The translations under genes were made by a program, and so were the position numbers. The notes beneath the pieces were generated by a model. That model was given only the letters and a program-made list of their open reading frames with translations, was not told where the DNA came from and ran no database searches. Below are positions 9,095 to 16,739 of a stretch of 64,000 nt of DNA, in pieces; the stretch's first letter is position 1; every line of letters starts with the position of its first letter. The stretch spans positions 124,001 to 188,000 of the forward strand of contig NZ_LISW01000002.1 of the NCBI RefSeq assembly GCF_001905735.1, written 5' to 3'. This stretch comes from Streptomyces sp. CB01249 (lineage in GTDB: Bacteria > Actinomycetota > Actinomycetes > Streptomycetales > Streptomycetaceae).

Positions 9095-9134
9095 TGGTGG
9101 CGGGGACCCGTCAGCGAAGCGGAGGAGGTGCGTC

Positions 9135-9455
9135 ATGCCGGACGCCGAAGGGCATCCGACCCCGGAGGAGATGGAGCTCCAGGTCGTGATGAAGGCCCTG
9201 TCCGACCCCATGCGCTACCTGGTCGTGGCGACCCTGGCCGCCCAGCCGGACGGCACCGAACGCTCCTGCACGTCCTTCGGCCTGCCCGTCTCCAAGTCGA
9301 CCCGGACCCACCATTTCCGGATCCTCCGCGAAGCGGGCCTGGTCCGCCAGGTGGACCGCGGCAACAGCCGCATGGCCCAACTCCGCCGCCAGGACATCGA
9401 ATCCCGCTTCCCGGGGCTGCTGAAGCTGATCGCGGAGAGCCCGCCTCCCTCATGA
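9135..9455 (+). CDS. ArsR/HTH family transcriptional regulator
   Basis: Small winged-helix regulator of 106 aa. MKALSDPMRYLVVATLAAQPDG is the usual ArsR opening helix pair. The recognition region is PVSKSTRTHHFRILREAGLVRQ, followed by the wing VDRGNSRMAQLRRQDIESRFPGL. There is no Cys pair of the metal-sensing type, so it is more likely an organic-ligand or redox-independent member. The start has GGAGGAGG upstream. It is divergent from the MFS exporter, with two palindromes sharing GTACCT half-sites between them, so this is a self-contained efflux switch. Confidence 0.88.
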   Translation: MPDAEGHPTPEEMELQVVMKALSDPMRYLVVATLAAQPDGTERSCTSFGLPVSKSTRTHHFRILREAGLVRQVDRGNSRMAQLRRQDIESRFPGLLKLIAESPPPS

Positions 9456-9518
9456 TCGCCGGTCGCCGCGCGTAAAACCGCGAGCGCTTCCGCGGTCGGC
9501 GGCGGGAGGATGGACGGC

Positions 9519-10073
9519 ATGTCCAACTCGCACGCGGTGCCCATCCTGAGGACGGCTGATCCTTCGGCGGCGCTGCGCGCGGTCGACGGGTTGCTCGGGA
9601 TCGCCGACCTCAGGGATTTCGAAGTCGACTACACGGCCGTGATCTCCTCGCCCGACGCGTTGAAGGCGCTGTCGGAGTTCCTGCAGTACGGAACGTGGTA
9701 CGCCTGTGACGAGAGCGGGTCGCCAGGCCCGGGCGATGATCCGGCGGAGTACCTGCCGATTCGCTGGCTTGCCTTGGGGGATGAGCCGGAGACCGTTCCG
9801 GGGTTCCTCGAAGCGTTGAACGGCACCCCGGCGACGGTGCGGTGGGATTTCTTGGGGTGGCCAGCCGCACCCGAGGCCGGGTTGGGTCCCGGAGGAGCCA
9901 GAGGGGCCTTCGTGACGCTGTGTGTGAACGTTCGCGACCTCGAACTGATGGAGCCTGCGGACGATTGCACGGTCTACGTACACGTCAAGCAGCGCGAGGC
10001 CGAGCGCGCGCCTTGGCTGGCCGCACAGGTCGGGCTGCGGGTGATCGGTGACGGGGTGGAGGCTCCGTACTAG
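9519..10073 (+). CDS. Hypothetical protein
   Basis: Protein of 184 aa that I do not recognise. It is soluble and acidic and has no signal or membrane segment. The GGGAGG at 9503-9508 abuts the ATG at 9510 but is well spaced for the ATG at 9519 (MSNSHAVPIL), so the latter is preferred. Third-position GC is somewhat lower than in neighbours. The C-terminal part CVNVRDLELMEPADDCTVYVHVK is compact and hydrophobic, suggesting a folded domain. It converges on the VapC gene. Confidence 0.65.
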   Translation: MSNSHAVPILRTADPSAALRAVDGLLGIADLRDFEVDYTAVISSPDALKALSEFLQYGTWYACDESGSPGPGDDPAEYLPIRWLALGDEPETVPGFLEALNGTPATVRWDFLGWPAAPEAGLGPGGARGAFVTLCVNVRDLELMEPADDCTVYVHVKQREAERAPWLAAQVGLRVIGDGVEAPY

Positions 10074-10124
10074 CTCATCACGGGCAGCGCGGAGCCGGTG
10101 GTGTAGCGGCCCGGAGGCCCCCGC

Positions 10125-10544
10125 TCAGCCGTCGGCGCTGCCCGGTGGGACGACCCACTCGGCGGGCTGGCCGGTGAGCGAGGCGATCATGTCGAAGTCG
10201 CCGTCGTAGTGCAGGACGGTCAACCGGTTCAGCTCCGCGGTCGCGGCGATCAGAAGGTCCGGGAGCGACAGGGTCCGGTGGAAACCTGCGTGAAGGGCGT
10301 GGCGCTGGACCTCCAGGGCGCGGGCGAAGGTGTTCTCCGTGACGTGGAGGTAGTCGAAGGCGTGCAGCCAGGTGCTGATCCTGGTCGCCTCGGAGCTGTC
10401 CCGGGCCGAGTGGACCATCTCGTACTCGGTGGGTTGGCAGACGGCGAGCAGATATCGCTCGTGCAGCGGCTTCAGCACATGCTTGACGGCAGGCTTCGTC
10501 CACCGTGCGAGCGCGGACTTGTCGATCAGATAGCGGTCCTGCAT
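10125..10544 (-). CDS. VapC-like PIN domain ribonuclease toxin
   Basis: Toxin of a type II toxin-antitoxin pair, 139 aa, predicted to cut RNA (tRNA or rRNA in studied VapCs) using a Mg-binding acidic site. The expected acidic residues are present: Asp8 in YLIDKSA, Glu40 in QPTEYEM, Asp96 in SLPDLLIAATA, and Asp114/Asp116 in HYDGDFD. Length is normal for PIN toxins. Its ATG overlaps the antitoxin stop by one base (TGATG), a common translational coupling. Expression is presumably controlled by the antitoxin through the palindromic site at 10818-10855. Confidence 0.9.
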   Translation of the reverse strand: MQDRYLIDKSALARWTKPAVKHVLKPLHERYLLAVCQPTEYEMVHSARDSSEATRISTWLHAFDYLHVTENTFARALEVQRHALHAGFHRTLSLPDLLIAATAELNRLTVLHYDGDFDMIASLTGQPAEWVVPPGSADG

Positions 10545-10786
10545 CAGGCGGCCCGGCCGCCCTCGCGCTTGAGACTGCCGTCAGCGTTGCGGGGGCCGGT
10601 GCTCTCGACGATCTCCCTGAAGTCGAGCTCCCCGGCGTCCATGGCGTCGAAGCCCTCCTGCCGGAGGTGCCGCTTGACCGCGTCCTCCATGGCCAGGCGC
10701 ACCGCCTGGGCCTTGGTCTTGGTGCCGAATATACGCATGGCCTCGGCGACCATGGCCTCGTCGAGGTCGATGACGGTCCTGGCCAT
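10544..10786 (-). CDS. VapB-like antitoxin
   Basis: Antitoxin of 80 aa. The N-terminus MARTVIDLDEAMVAEAMRIF...AQAVRLAMEDAVKR is the ribbon-helix-helix (VapB/DUF2191-like) DNA-binding domain. The C-terminal tail with FDAMDAGELDFREI would wrap the toxin. The start is the ATG at 10784-10786 with GAGGAGC six bases upstream; the much longer open frame reaching 11932 is an artefact. It is first in a two-gene operon with vapC and is likely to autorepress through the inverted repeat just upstream. Confidence 0.88.
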   Translation of the reverse strand: MARTVIDLDEAMVAEAMRIFGTKTKAQAVRLAMEDAVKRHLRQEGFDAMDAGELDFREIVESTGPRNADGSLKREGGRAA

Positions 10787-10817
10787 GTCGGTGCTCCTCA
10801 CTCCGTAACCCGGGAAC

Positions 10818-10855
10818 AAAACGATATCATTCTTTCTTGGTGCGCGATATCGTTT
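10818..10855. promoter_or_regulatory. Operator/promoter region of vapBC
   Basis: Inverted repeat AAACGATATC (10819-10828) and GATATCGTTT (10846-10855) with 17 bp between. Each arm contains the self-complementary GATATC, so two sites lie two helical turns apart, suitable for a VapB or VapBC oligomer. The AT-rich spacer is unusual for this chromosome and probably holds the promoter. Confidence 0.75.
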
Positions 10856-10936
10856 CGCCGGGTGAGGGGGGAGGTTCCGCACGAGCAGGTCGGCGGGCCT
10901 TGAGGGCCCAGGGCCTCCGTGGCAGGGTCGCGTCGC

Positions 10937-11521
10937 ATGATCGATGAGACGGCGAAAGACGTTCTGCACCAGCGGCTCCGGCGCGACCGTGAGGCGTTGC
11001 TCTGGAAGCTCGACGGGCTGTCCGAGTACGACGCGCGGCGGCCGCTGACGGCGACCGGGACGAATCTGCTCGGGCTCGTGAAGCATGTGGCCACCGTGGA
11101 GGCGCGGTACTTCGGGGAGGTCTTCGGGCGGCCTTCCCCCGAGCCGCTGCCCCGGTGGCAGGACGCCGACGGGAGCGATCTGTGGGCGGACGAGGGGGAG
11201 ACCTGCGAACAGGTCGTCGCGTTCTACAGGCGTACGTGGCAGCACGCCGACGCGACGATCGACGCGCTCTCCCTCGACGCCCCGGGGCACGTGCCGTGGT
11301 GGCCGGAACCTTATGACCGCACGACCCTGTTCGCCGTCCTGATCCACGTCCTCGGCGACTCCAACCGGCATGCCGGTCACGCCGACATCCTGCGCGAGGG
11401 GCTCGACGGCCGGACCGGGTTGCGTCCCGAGCACGAGCAGCCGATCGATGAGGCCGCCCGCGCGGCGCACCGTGCGATGGTCGAGCGGGTGGCGCGGTCG
11501 GCCGCGCCCGTCGCCCCGTAG
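10937..11521 (+). CDS. DinB family protein (DUF664-like)
   Basis: Four-helix-bundle protein of 194 aa of the DinB/YfiT superfamily, whose members bind a metal through three His and often perform thiol-dependent transferase reactions. Visible candidates are His in LLGLVKHVATVEARYFGEV, His in FAVLIHVLGDSNRHAGHADILREGLDG, and the conserved NRHAGHADILRE signature. The ATG at 10937 (MIDETAKDVL) is chosen; a GTG at 10919 is also open. Substrate unknown. It stands alone, divergent from vapBC. Confidence 0.85.
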   Translation: MIDETAKDVLHQRLRRDREALLWKLDGLSEYDARRPLTATGTNLLGLVKHVATVEARYFGEVFGRPSPEPLPRWQDADGSDLWADEGETCEQVVAFYRRTWQHADATIDALSLDAPGHVPWWPEPYDRTTLFAVLIHVLGDSNRHAGHADILREGLDGRTGLRPEHEQPIDEAARAAHRAMVERVARSAAPVAP

Positions 11522-11726
11522 GCGCGTCCCGCGTCGGGAAGCGCGGCCGGGACGCGGGTGGGACGGGGTGGACGCACCGGTCGGTGGTGTCCGGTTGGCC
11601 CGGGATGTCTCAGGGACGGGAAGTCCTGGTGGGACGGCTGACGCGGCCTTGAGCATGAGTCCCGTCCGAGTCACGGACTGCCCTGCCGGGGCGGCCCGTG
11701 ACCGCTTATGAGATGGGGAACCTTCC

Positions 11727-12092
11727 ATGATCAAGACCGCCCTCCGCCGCGGAGCCGTCGCCTTCGGTGCCGCCGCCATCGCCGTCACCTCGCTCGCCGG
11801 CGTCGCCCAGGCCGACGTGGGCGTCGCGTACATCAAGCCCGACCAGCGCGGCACGGCGGTGGTCTGCGTACAGCGGGCGCTGGAGCTGGCGGGATACAAC
11901 CTCGTGCGCGACGGCGTGTACGGCCAGGCCACCTACGCGGCCCTGACCGACTTCCAGCGCCACCACGGCCTCTCGGCGGACGGCATCGTCGGCCCGAGGA
12001 CCGGCGACGTCCTCTACTACGACTTCCTCAAGTACTCGGGCGGCCTGATCGAGGGCGAGGTCTGCCCCACGCTCATCCCCACCACCCACTGA
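11727..12092 (+). CDS. Secreted peptidoglycan-binding domain protein
   Basis: Exported 121-aa protein. Residues 1-30 form a Sec signal with an RR start and an AQA/D cleavage site. The mature part is a single PGRP-type peptidoglycan-binding domain 1 repeat: VCVQRALELAGYNLVRDGVYGQATYAALTDFQRHHGLSADGIVGPRT. No catalytic domain is attached, so it probably acts as a wall-binding or inhibitor-like factor. Two Cys (VVCVQ and EVCPT) could form a disulfide. GGGGAACC lies upstream of the ATG. It is monocistronic. Confidence 0.85.
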   Translation: MIKTALRRGAVAFGAAAIAVTSLAGVAQADVGVAYIKPDQRGTAVVCVQRALELAGYNLVRDGVYGQATYAALTDFQRHHGLSADGIVGPRTGDVLYYDFLKYSGGLIEGEVCPTLIPTTH

Positions 12093-12277
12093 CCCGGCAC
12101 CCGGACGCTCCGCTGCCGCCCCCGCGCCGTCGCCCGGCTCGGGGGCGGCGTGGTGCATACATGACGTAAAGGCGTCAATGCATCGAGAAATGCGCGTACC
12201 GAGCGATACAGTCTGTTCGTCGTTGAGGTCGGCATGCGATCCCGCGCAAATCAATCGCGGGCCCGGTGGAGGTCGGA

Positions 12278-12703
12278 ATGAAGAAAATGACGCAGCTGGG
12301 AATTATTGCGGCGAGCGCCCTCATGGTTGCGGCGTTCGGGACCAGCCCGGCGACCGCCGCCAACACGGCGCGCTACACCAGCTGCAAGACGACTGGCGCC
12401 ACAGGAGATGTGAATATAGCTGGCTGGAAATCCATGGACAAGGGAATTCCCAGCGTGCAATTGAGCGTCTATGATTCGCTGTCCGACGGGCATCACGCGA
12501 GTATTAGACTCGGTGTGACCTACTATCGTGGTGGTATCACCTACTACCCGTGGCATGCCAATAACGATGGCGCCGGAACATGGAAGGTATTCAATTCATA
12601 CGTGCCGGCGGGCAGTGATGGGATCACTGCGGTCTGGGTGCAGGTCGCCAGGTACGAGGGAAGCACGCAGCTGAACCTGTGCACTTCGCCTTACCTCTCC
12701 TGA
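12278..12703 (+). CDS. Small secreted protein, unknown function, lower GC
   Basis: 141-aa exported protein: MKKMTQLGIIAASALMVAAFGTSPATAA is a clear Sec signal with ATA-A cleavage. The mature ~113 aa are rich in Tyr, Ser, Gly and Thr and contain two Cys (SCKTTGATG and NLCTSPYLS), likely one disulfide linking the ends. The sequence alternates polar and aromatic residues (VTYYRGGITYYPWHANNDG), as in beta-sandwich secreted proteins. GGAGG six bases upstream fixes the start. Codon use is visibly more A/T-rich than in neighbours (aat, att, tat codons), suggesting transfer or a recently acquired gene. I do not recognise a family. Confidence 0.75.
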   Translation: MKKMTQLGIIAASALMVAAFGTSPATAANTARYTSCKTTGATGDVNIAGWKSMDKGIPSVQLSVYDSLSDGHHASIRLGVTYYRGGITYYPWHANNDGAGTWKVFNSYVPAGSDGITAVWVQVARYEGSTQLNLCTSPYLS

Positions 12704-12762
12704 TCGGCTTCGCTTGCGGAAGGCCGCCCTCCGGCGCAGAGTCGTTGACTGCGGTGCTGCCG

Positions 12763-13602
12763 TCAGCGGCCCGGGCGGTCCGACTTGGGGATCAGGCCCG
12801 CTCTTACGGCCCGGGCCTGGGCGCGGACCTGTTGGGCGGGGAGTGCCGGGGTCTCGCGGGTCGGCTTGCCCGCGCAGGGGCGGCACTTGCCGCCGGGGAG
12901 GGCTTCCGGGGTGCCCGGCGCGCGGCACTCGCTGCATTCCAGGGTGCGCAGGACCGGGAGGGGTTCGCGGGCCGGGGGAAGTTTCGTCTGGAGGCGTTTG
13001 GCGACGAACGCCGCCGGGTGATGGATTACGTCCGGCAGTCCGGTGGTAAGGGCCCGGAGCACTTCCGGCTCCGTGGCGCCCCTTCGTAGCCACTCCGACG
13101 CCTGGGGTTCGAGCGCCACGCACTCCCGGTGCGACAGCGACAGCACGGGGGCCTGGCGGCCCAGCGCCGCCAGCAGGATGAACGCCCGTGACCGCGTTTC
13201 CCGTTGGGTCTCCTTGGGTACGTCGCCCCGGCTGAAGCTCGCCCACCACGCATCATCCCGCGCGGTGCGGGAAAAGAACGTCCGCGTCACCCACAGCAGG
13301 CTCACCCCGCTCGCCACGCACTCGCTGCCCCGCCGCAGGTGCCCCGCCTCCTGAAGGCGGTTCAGCGACGTCCGGACCGCGCACTGCCCGTACGGGAGGG
13401 CTTTCGCGAGCGCCTTTACGGAGATGTCGGCGCCGTCGCACAGCCCGTCGATGTACGCGGCGATGGCCGCGTCACGCGGATGGAGGTGCGTGAAGTCCTG
13501 GCCCGTACGCGGGCGTTCGTCCGGCGCGGAACGTTTGCCGTAACCGGGGTTCGCCATCGGGTGGTCGGGGAAGGGTGCGCTACTAGACTGAGCGTCAGCC
13601 AT
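12763..13602 (-). CDS. Winged-helix protein with C-terminal zinc ribbon
   Basis: 279-aa probable DNA-binding protein. Residues ~35-110 form a helix-turn-helix of replication-initiator/MarR flavour (ALAKALPYGQCAVRTSLNRLQEAGHLRRGSE). The centre is helical, with SLSHRECVALEPQASEWLRRGA. Near residue 235 a CSEC...CRPC arrangement (two CxxC pairs about 16 residues apart) is a plausible zinc ribbon. Proteins of this shape are common in Streptomyces accessory regions; the role is unknown. The start at 13602 lacks a strong ribosome site. An ATG at 13557 (MANPGYGKR) is an alternative. A strong hairpin lies in the upstream leader. Confidence 0.75.
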   Translation of the reverse strand: MADAQSSSAPFPDHPMANPGYGKRSAPDERPRTGQDFTHLHPRDAAIAAYIDGLCDGADISVKALAKALPYGQCAVRTSLNRLQEAGHLRRGSECVASGVSLLWVTRTFFSRTARDDAWWASFSRGDVPKETQRETRSRAFILLAALGRQAPVLSLSHRECVALEPQASEWLRRGATEPEVLRALTTGLPDVIHHPAAFVAKRLQTKLPPAREPLPVLRTLECSECRAPGTPEALPGGKCRPCAGKPTRETPALPAQQVRAQARAVRAGLIPKSDRPGR

Positions 13603-13639
13603 CAGATCGCTACTTTCACTGGGTCGATCGAGGTGGTCA

Positions 13640-13673
13640 GGCCCCTGTCGGTGTGCCTACACCGGCGGGGGCC
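13640..13673. other. Strong hairpin upstream of winged-helix gene
   Basis: 15-bp stem (GGCCCCTGTCGGTGT at 13640-13654 against 13659-13673, two G-U type mismatches) with a GCCT loop, 38 bp upstream of the minus-strand start. It could be an attenuator in that gene's leader. No clear U-tract follows on either strand. Confidence 0.5.
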
Positions 13674-13821
13674 GTCTTCAAGGTCTATGTCCTCGCTGAA
13701 GCTAAAGCGTGCCTACCGTCCGTCGCAACTTGATCGCGAAAAGTGAACCCTTGCGGGTAACGGGGGCGGGTGGGCGGGTACAGGCCCACCCAACCATTCC
13801 ACTCAAAGAGCGCTCGAAGCT

Positions 13822-13837
13822 CGGGGCTTGAGCCCCG
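13822..13837. other. Short palindrome before kinase-like gene
   Basis: Perfect CGGGGCT / AGCCCCG arms around TG, ending 16 bp before the proposed TTG start of the next gene. Placed in an mRNA leader it would form a compact hairpin; it may equally be a protein site. Confidence 0.4.
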
Positions 13838-13853
13838 GGAAGGGGACACGGAG

Positions 13854-14687
13854 TTGCCGGATCTGCGGGTCGAATCAGTCGATGAAGTGCTTGACCGCGT
13901 GGAGAGGTCTCTCCAGGTCCGCATCGATCGGGACACGGTGATCCGCAAGCGCCGGTCCGTCGGCGGCCGCACCGATCGCAATACGTGGGTACGGGTGGAG
14001 CGGCGATCGTTTCAGCGAATCGAGGCCCAGGGCGGCAACGGGCCGGAGGCGGCGGCCGTTCTGAGCGGGGTGGCCATGCCGCGCTGGTACGGGGCGGTGA
14101 CCTGGCGCGATGAGGCCGAACCCGTCATGTGGCGGGCCGACGAGACAGAGCTGGTGAGCGATCCTCCGGTAGGGCAGGCAGCCTTGGTGATCGATGATCC
14201 ACGGCTGCCGGACACCTGGTGGGACGGGCTGAACACCTCGTTGGACGCCCTTGCCGCGCACCACACTCCTCGTATCGCGACGCCCGACACCGAGCTGATG
14301 ACGCAGGACCTTGTCGAGACCACCATCAGGCAGGTCTTCCCCGAGCTCCCGGACCTCACCGTTGACGAGTGGGCTCCGGCGCACGCGGACCTGACCTGGG
14401 CCAATGTCACCGGCCCGGAGTTCCGCATCATCGACTGGGAGGACTGGGGGATGGCGCCCCGAGGGCTCGACGCGGCGATCCTGTGGGGCAACGCCCTCGC
14501 CGTGCCCGCCCTCGCGGACCGCGTCCGGGCAGAGCGACGCCCGGACCTGGAGTGCAGGTCCGGGCGTCTGATGGCGCTGTTCTTCTGCGCGAAAGTCGTG
14601 GGTCCGTACGCGCACGACGCCGATCCCAGGCTGGGACCGGCGCGGCGGGCGGCTGCCCGTCTCGTCGCGGGATTTCAGTCCCGCTGA
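13854..14687 (+). CDS. Aminoglycoside phosphotransferase-like kinase
   Basis: About 277 aa with the APH/choline-kinase catalytic core. The Brenner-type loop is APAHADLTWANV (catalytic Asp), and the metal motif follows as FRIIDWEDWGMAPRGLDAAIL. The N-terminal lobe is short, with RKRRSVGGRTDRNTWVRVE as a possible nucleotide-binding beta-sheet. The substrate is unknown and need not be an antibiotic. The start is uncertain. The frame is open from a GTG at 13770, but a TTG at 13854 (LPDLRVESVDE) with AAGGGG eight bases upstream fits better, because the upstream stretch carries a hairpin and lacks coding character. The last 13 bases overlap the convergent aldo/keto reductase gene. Confidence 0.72.
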   Translation: MPDLRVESVDEVLDRVERSLQVRIDRDTVIRKRRSVGGRTDRNTWVRVERRSFQRIEAQGGNGPEAAAVLSGVAMPRWYGAVTWRDEAEPVMWRADETELVSDPPVGQAALVIDDPRLPDTWWDGLNTSLDALAAHHTPRIATPDTELMTQDLVETTIRQVFPELPDLTVDEWAPAHADLTWANVTGPEFRIIDWEDWGMAPRGLDAAILWGNALAVPALADRVRAERRPDLECRSGRLMALFFCAKVVGPYAHDADPRLGPARRAAARLVAGFQSR

Positions 14688-15523
14688 CCGTTGCGGGCCG
14701 CGAGCCGACGGTACTGAGCGATGGCAGCAACGTTCACTTCGTGGGTGAGCGAGTTGCTCAGCTCCTCCAGATGCGCGGCATCGTTCGTGCCTGCCGCCAT
14801 CGCATCGACACAGGGCAGGTGGAAGGCTGCCCGGAAGGCCGCTTGCGCCCGGCTGCAGTCCTGGGGTGCTTCCACGAACACGCGAGGGTCGAATCGCTTC
14901 CAGACACCTTCCGTCGTACTGCCGCCGAAGGGGCTCATGCCCCACAGAGCCGATGGTCGCCAGCGGGAGACGAGGGTCTCGCTCGCGTCCAGGATCTCGC
15001 CGCCGACGAGGAGCCCGGCGCGGACCATCAACACGTCCGGCCGTGGGAGCGAAGGTTCGGCCAGATCGGCCAAAGGCCGGGGATCCCAGGAGGAGATCCC
15101 CCAGGAGCCGACGAGACCCGCTGCCGCCGCGTCCGCGAGTGCGGAGCAGGCGGCTGCCAAGCGGTCCTGCCGCTGGGCGCGGGGGCCGTGAGAGAGGCTG
15201 TGTTCAGGGTTGTGCAGGAACACCAGGTCCGGCTCCCTGCCCAGGTCGCGGAAGGCGTCGTCCAGGGCAGTGCGGAGGCGATCGGGGTCGAGGGAATGTT
15301 CCGAGGTGTTGCCTGCTGGGAAGTAACCGACCTTCGTGGACACGGTGAACTCCGGCAAGAGGTCACCGGCCGTTTCGGCCAGGACCCTGTGCGAGTGGAA
15401 GCTGAAGTAGTTGCTGCTGGTGTCGATCGCGGTAACGCCGAGGTCCGCAGCAGCCGTCAGGAGAGAGCGTTCGTGACGAGACCGGTGTAGCCCGAGGACA
15501 AGTCGGGGGTGAGCGGGGCGCAT
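14675..15523 (-). CDS. Aldo/keto reductase
   Basis: 282-aa NAD(P)H-dependent oxidoreductase of the AKR (beta/alpha)8 barrel type. The usual catalytic tetrad can be placed: Asp34 (AIDTSSNY), Tyr39, Lys64 (STKVGYF) and His104 (VFLHNPEHS). It continues with GLVGSWGISSWDPRPL, a typical strand-6/7 region. It is shorter than classical AKRs (~320 aa), like the galactose-dehydrogenase-like group. Its start overlaps the end of the JmjC gene by 67 bases, so the two are co-translated. With the 55-aa peptide gene upstream, this forms an apparent three-gene minus-strand operon. The carbonyl substrate is unknown; it may act on the oxygenase product. Confidence 0.87.
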   Translation of the reverse strand: MRPAHPRLVLGLHRSRHERSLLTAAADLGVTAIDTSSNYFSFHSHRVLAETAGDLLPEFTVSTKVGYFPAGNTSEHSLDPDRLRTALDDAFRDLGREPDLVFLHNPEHSLSHGPRAQRQDRLAAACSALADAAAAGLVGSWGISSWDPRPLADLAEPSLPRPDVLMVRAGLLVGGEILDASETLVSRWRPSALWGMSPFGGSTTEGVWKRFDPRVFVEAPQDCSRAQAAFRAAFHLPCVDAMAAGTNDAAHLEELSNSLTHEVNVAAIAQYRRLAARNGQRD

Positions 15524-16653
15524 ATCTCCTCCTCAACCAGGATCGACGCCACTTCGGCCACCTCGGTGCCCACCAGGGGGGCTACCTCGTCCAGCCGAAC
15601 CGGCTGCCCGCTCAGCAGGAGGCGGAGAGAAGGGAGGGCCTTGGCGGTGAGCGTCAGCTTCCTGCCGGAGGTCACCACGTCGACCGTCGCCCCGTTCTCC
15701 TCGATCCGGGGCGGGAAGTGCGTGGTGCACACGACGGCTTCGAGGTCGCCGAAGATCTCCAGGAACGGCACCTGCCGGGCGGGAGTCGTCTCCTGTTCGT
15801 ACGCCCTCAGAAAGTCAGCGGGAGTACGTTCGACCGCGAGCCGGGCGGCGGCCGCGGTGAGGGGCCGGCGATCGGCGGCTGCGCCGCGGTCGAGATCGTG
15901 CCGGAAGATCTCGTGTTCACGGGACCAGTCGGCCAGCCAGGCGAGCCAGCTCGCCCCCGTGCGTTTGGTGATCCCGAACGTCACGTGCAGGCTCTTGCCG
16001 GTCCCGCTGCCGGTGCGGGTGGCTTGGTGCCAGTGGCCACGCGGAATGTGCATGACGTCCCCGGGCGTCATCGTGCCGGACCAGACGATGTCCGTGCTCG
16101 GTGTGGTGTTGGGGTCGGCGTCCCGGTACATCGGGGCCGTGCGTGAGGTCCCGCGCACCTCCCAGTCCTTCTCGCCGGCGAGCTGAACGATCAGGACATC
16201 GTGGTCGTCCCAGTGGAGCGGGAAGCCTGCGGCGTCGTTCGTCGTCAGATACGCGTTCACCTGCACTCGCTCGTGCGACCACCACTGCAGGGCTCGGCAG
16301 GTGACCTCCATCGTCGGGTCGAAGACGTTGGCCTGGTCGAGGATGAGTGTCGCCCCATCGCGCAGGAGCGAACCCAGGCTGCGCATGTTGACCATGGAGA
16401 TGCTCTGGCCGCGCGGGCTGACGCTGTCGGTGTAGTAGACGGCGGGATGTACTTCCTCGCCCTCACGGAAGCACCGGAACTGGGGCCGGTACAGGCTCCG
16501 GCGCATGGCGATGTCGAGCAGGCGGTTGGGGGTCAGGATGCGGGAGACGAGGCCGGGGTCCTCCATGTGCCCGCGTGCGAACCGGACGCCGAGCGCGTCC
16601 GCTCCATTCCAACCGAGCGCCTTCTCCACGGCTTTGATCAGTCGATGTTCCAC
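15457..16653 (-). CDS. JmjC/cupin 2-oxoglutarate Fe(II) oxygenase, ribosomal-oxygenase-like
   Basis: 398-aa predicted hydroxylase. The double-stranded beta-helix holds the iron triad His147-x-Asp149 (PLHWDDHDVLIVQLAGEKDW) and His209 (GDVMHIPRGHWHQAT). The flanking DVLIVQ..GEKDWEV is the pattern of bacterial ROX/YcfD arginine hydroxylases of ribosomal protein L16. Residues ~300-398 form a helical plus winged-helix tail (LTLTAKALPSLRLLLSGQPVRLDEVAPLVG), the ROX dimer/winged-helix arrangement. The start is the GTG at 16651-16653, five bases after AGGAGG; an adjacent GTG at 16656 is too close. The context (peptide gene upstream, AKR overlapping downstream, regulator divergent) argues for peptide tailoring rather than ribosome modification, but that is inference. 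Confidence 0.86.
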   Translation of the reverse strand: MEHRLIKAVEKALGWNGADALGVRFARGHMEDPGLVSRILTPNRLLDIAMRRSLYRPQFRCFREGEEVHPAVYYTDSVSPRGQSISMVNMRSLGSLLRDGATLILDQANVFDPTMEVTCRALQWWSHERVQVNAYLTTNDAAGFPLHWDDHDVLIVQLAGEKDWEVRGTSRTAPMYRDADPNTTPSTDIVWSGTMTPGDVMHIPRGHWHQATRTGSGTGKSLHVTFGITKRTGASWLAWLADWSREHEIFRHDLDRGAAADRRPLTAAAARLAVERTPADFLRAYEQETTPARQVPFLEIFGDLEAVVCTTHFPPRIEENGATVDVVTSGRKLTLTAKALPSLRLLLSGQPVRLDEVAPLVGTEVAEVASILVEEEICAPLTPDLSSGYTGLVTNALS

Positions 16654-16739
16654 CACTGCCTCCTGATGAGTCGGACTTCGTGATGCGGACGATCGGCGGG
16701 GCCGACGCGGCAGCCGCGCCGGCCCGCCTTCCTGGAGTG

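Noticed and set aside
13770..13853. Upstream extension of the kinase-like gene (GTG at 13770)
   Set aside because: Crosses a palindrome and lacks coding character; TTG at 13854 fits the family better.
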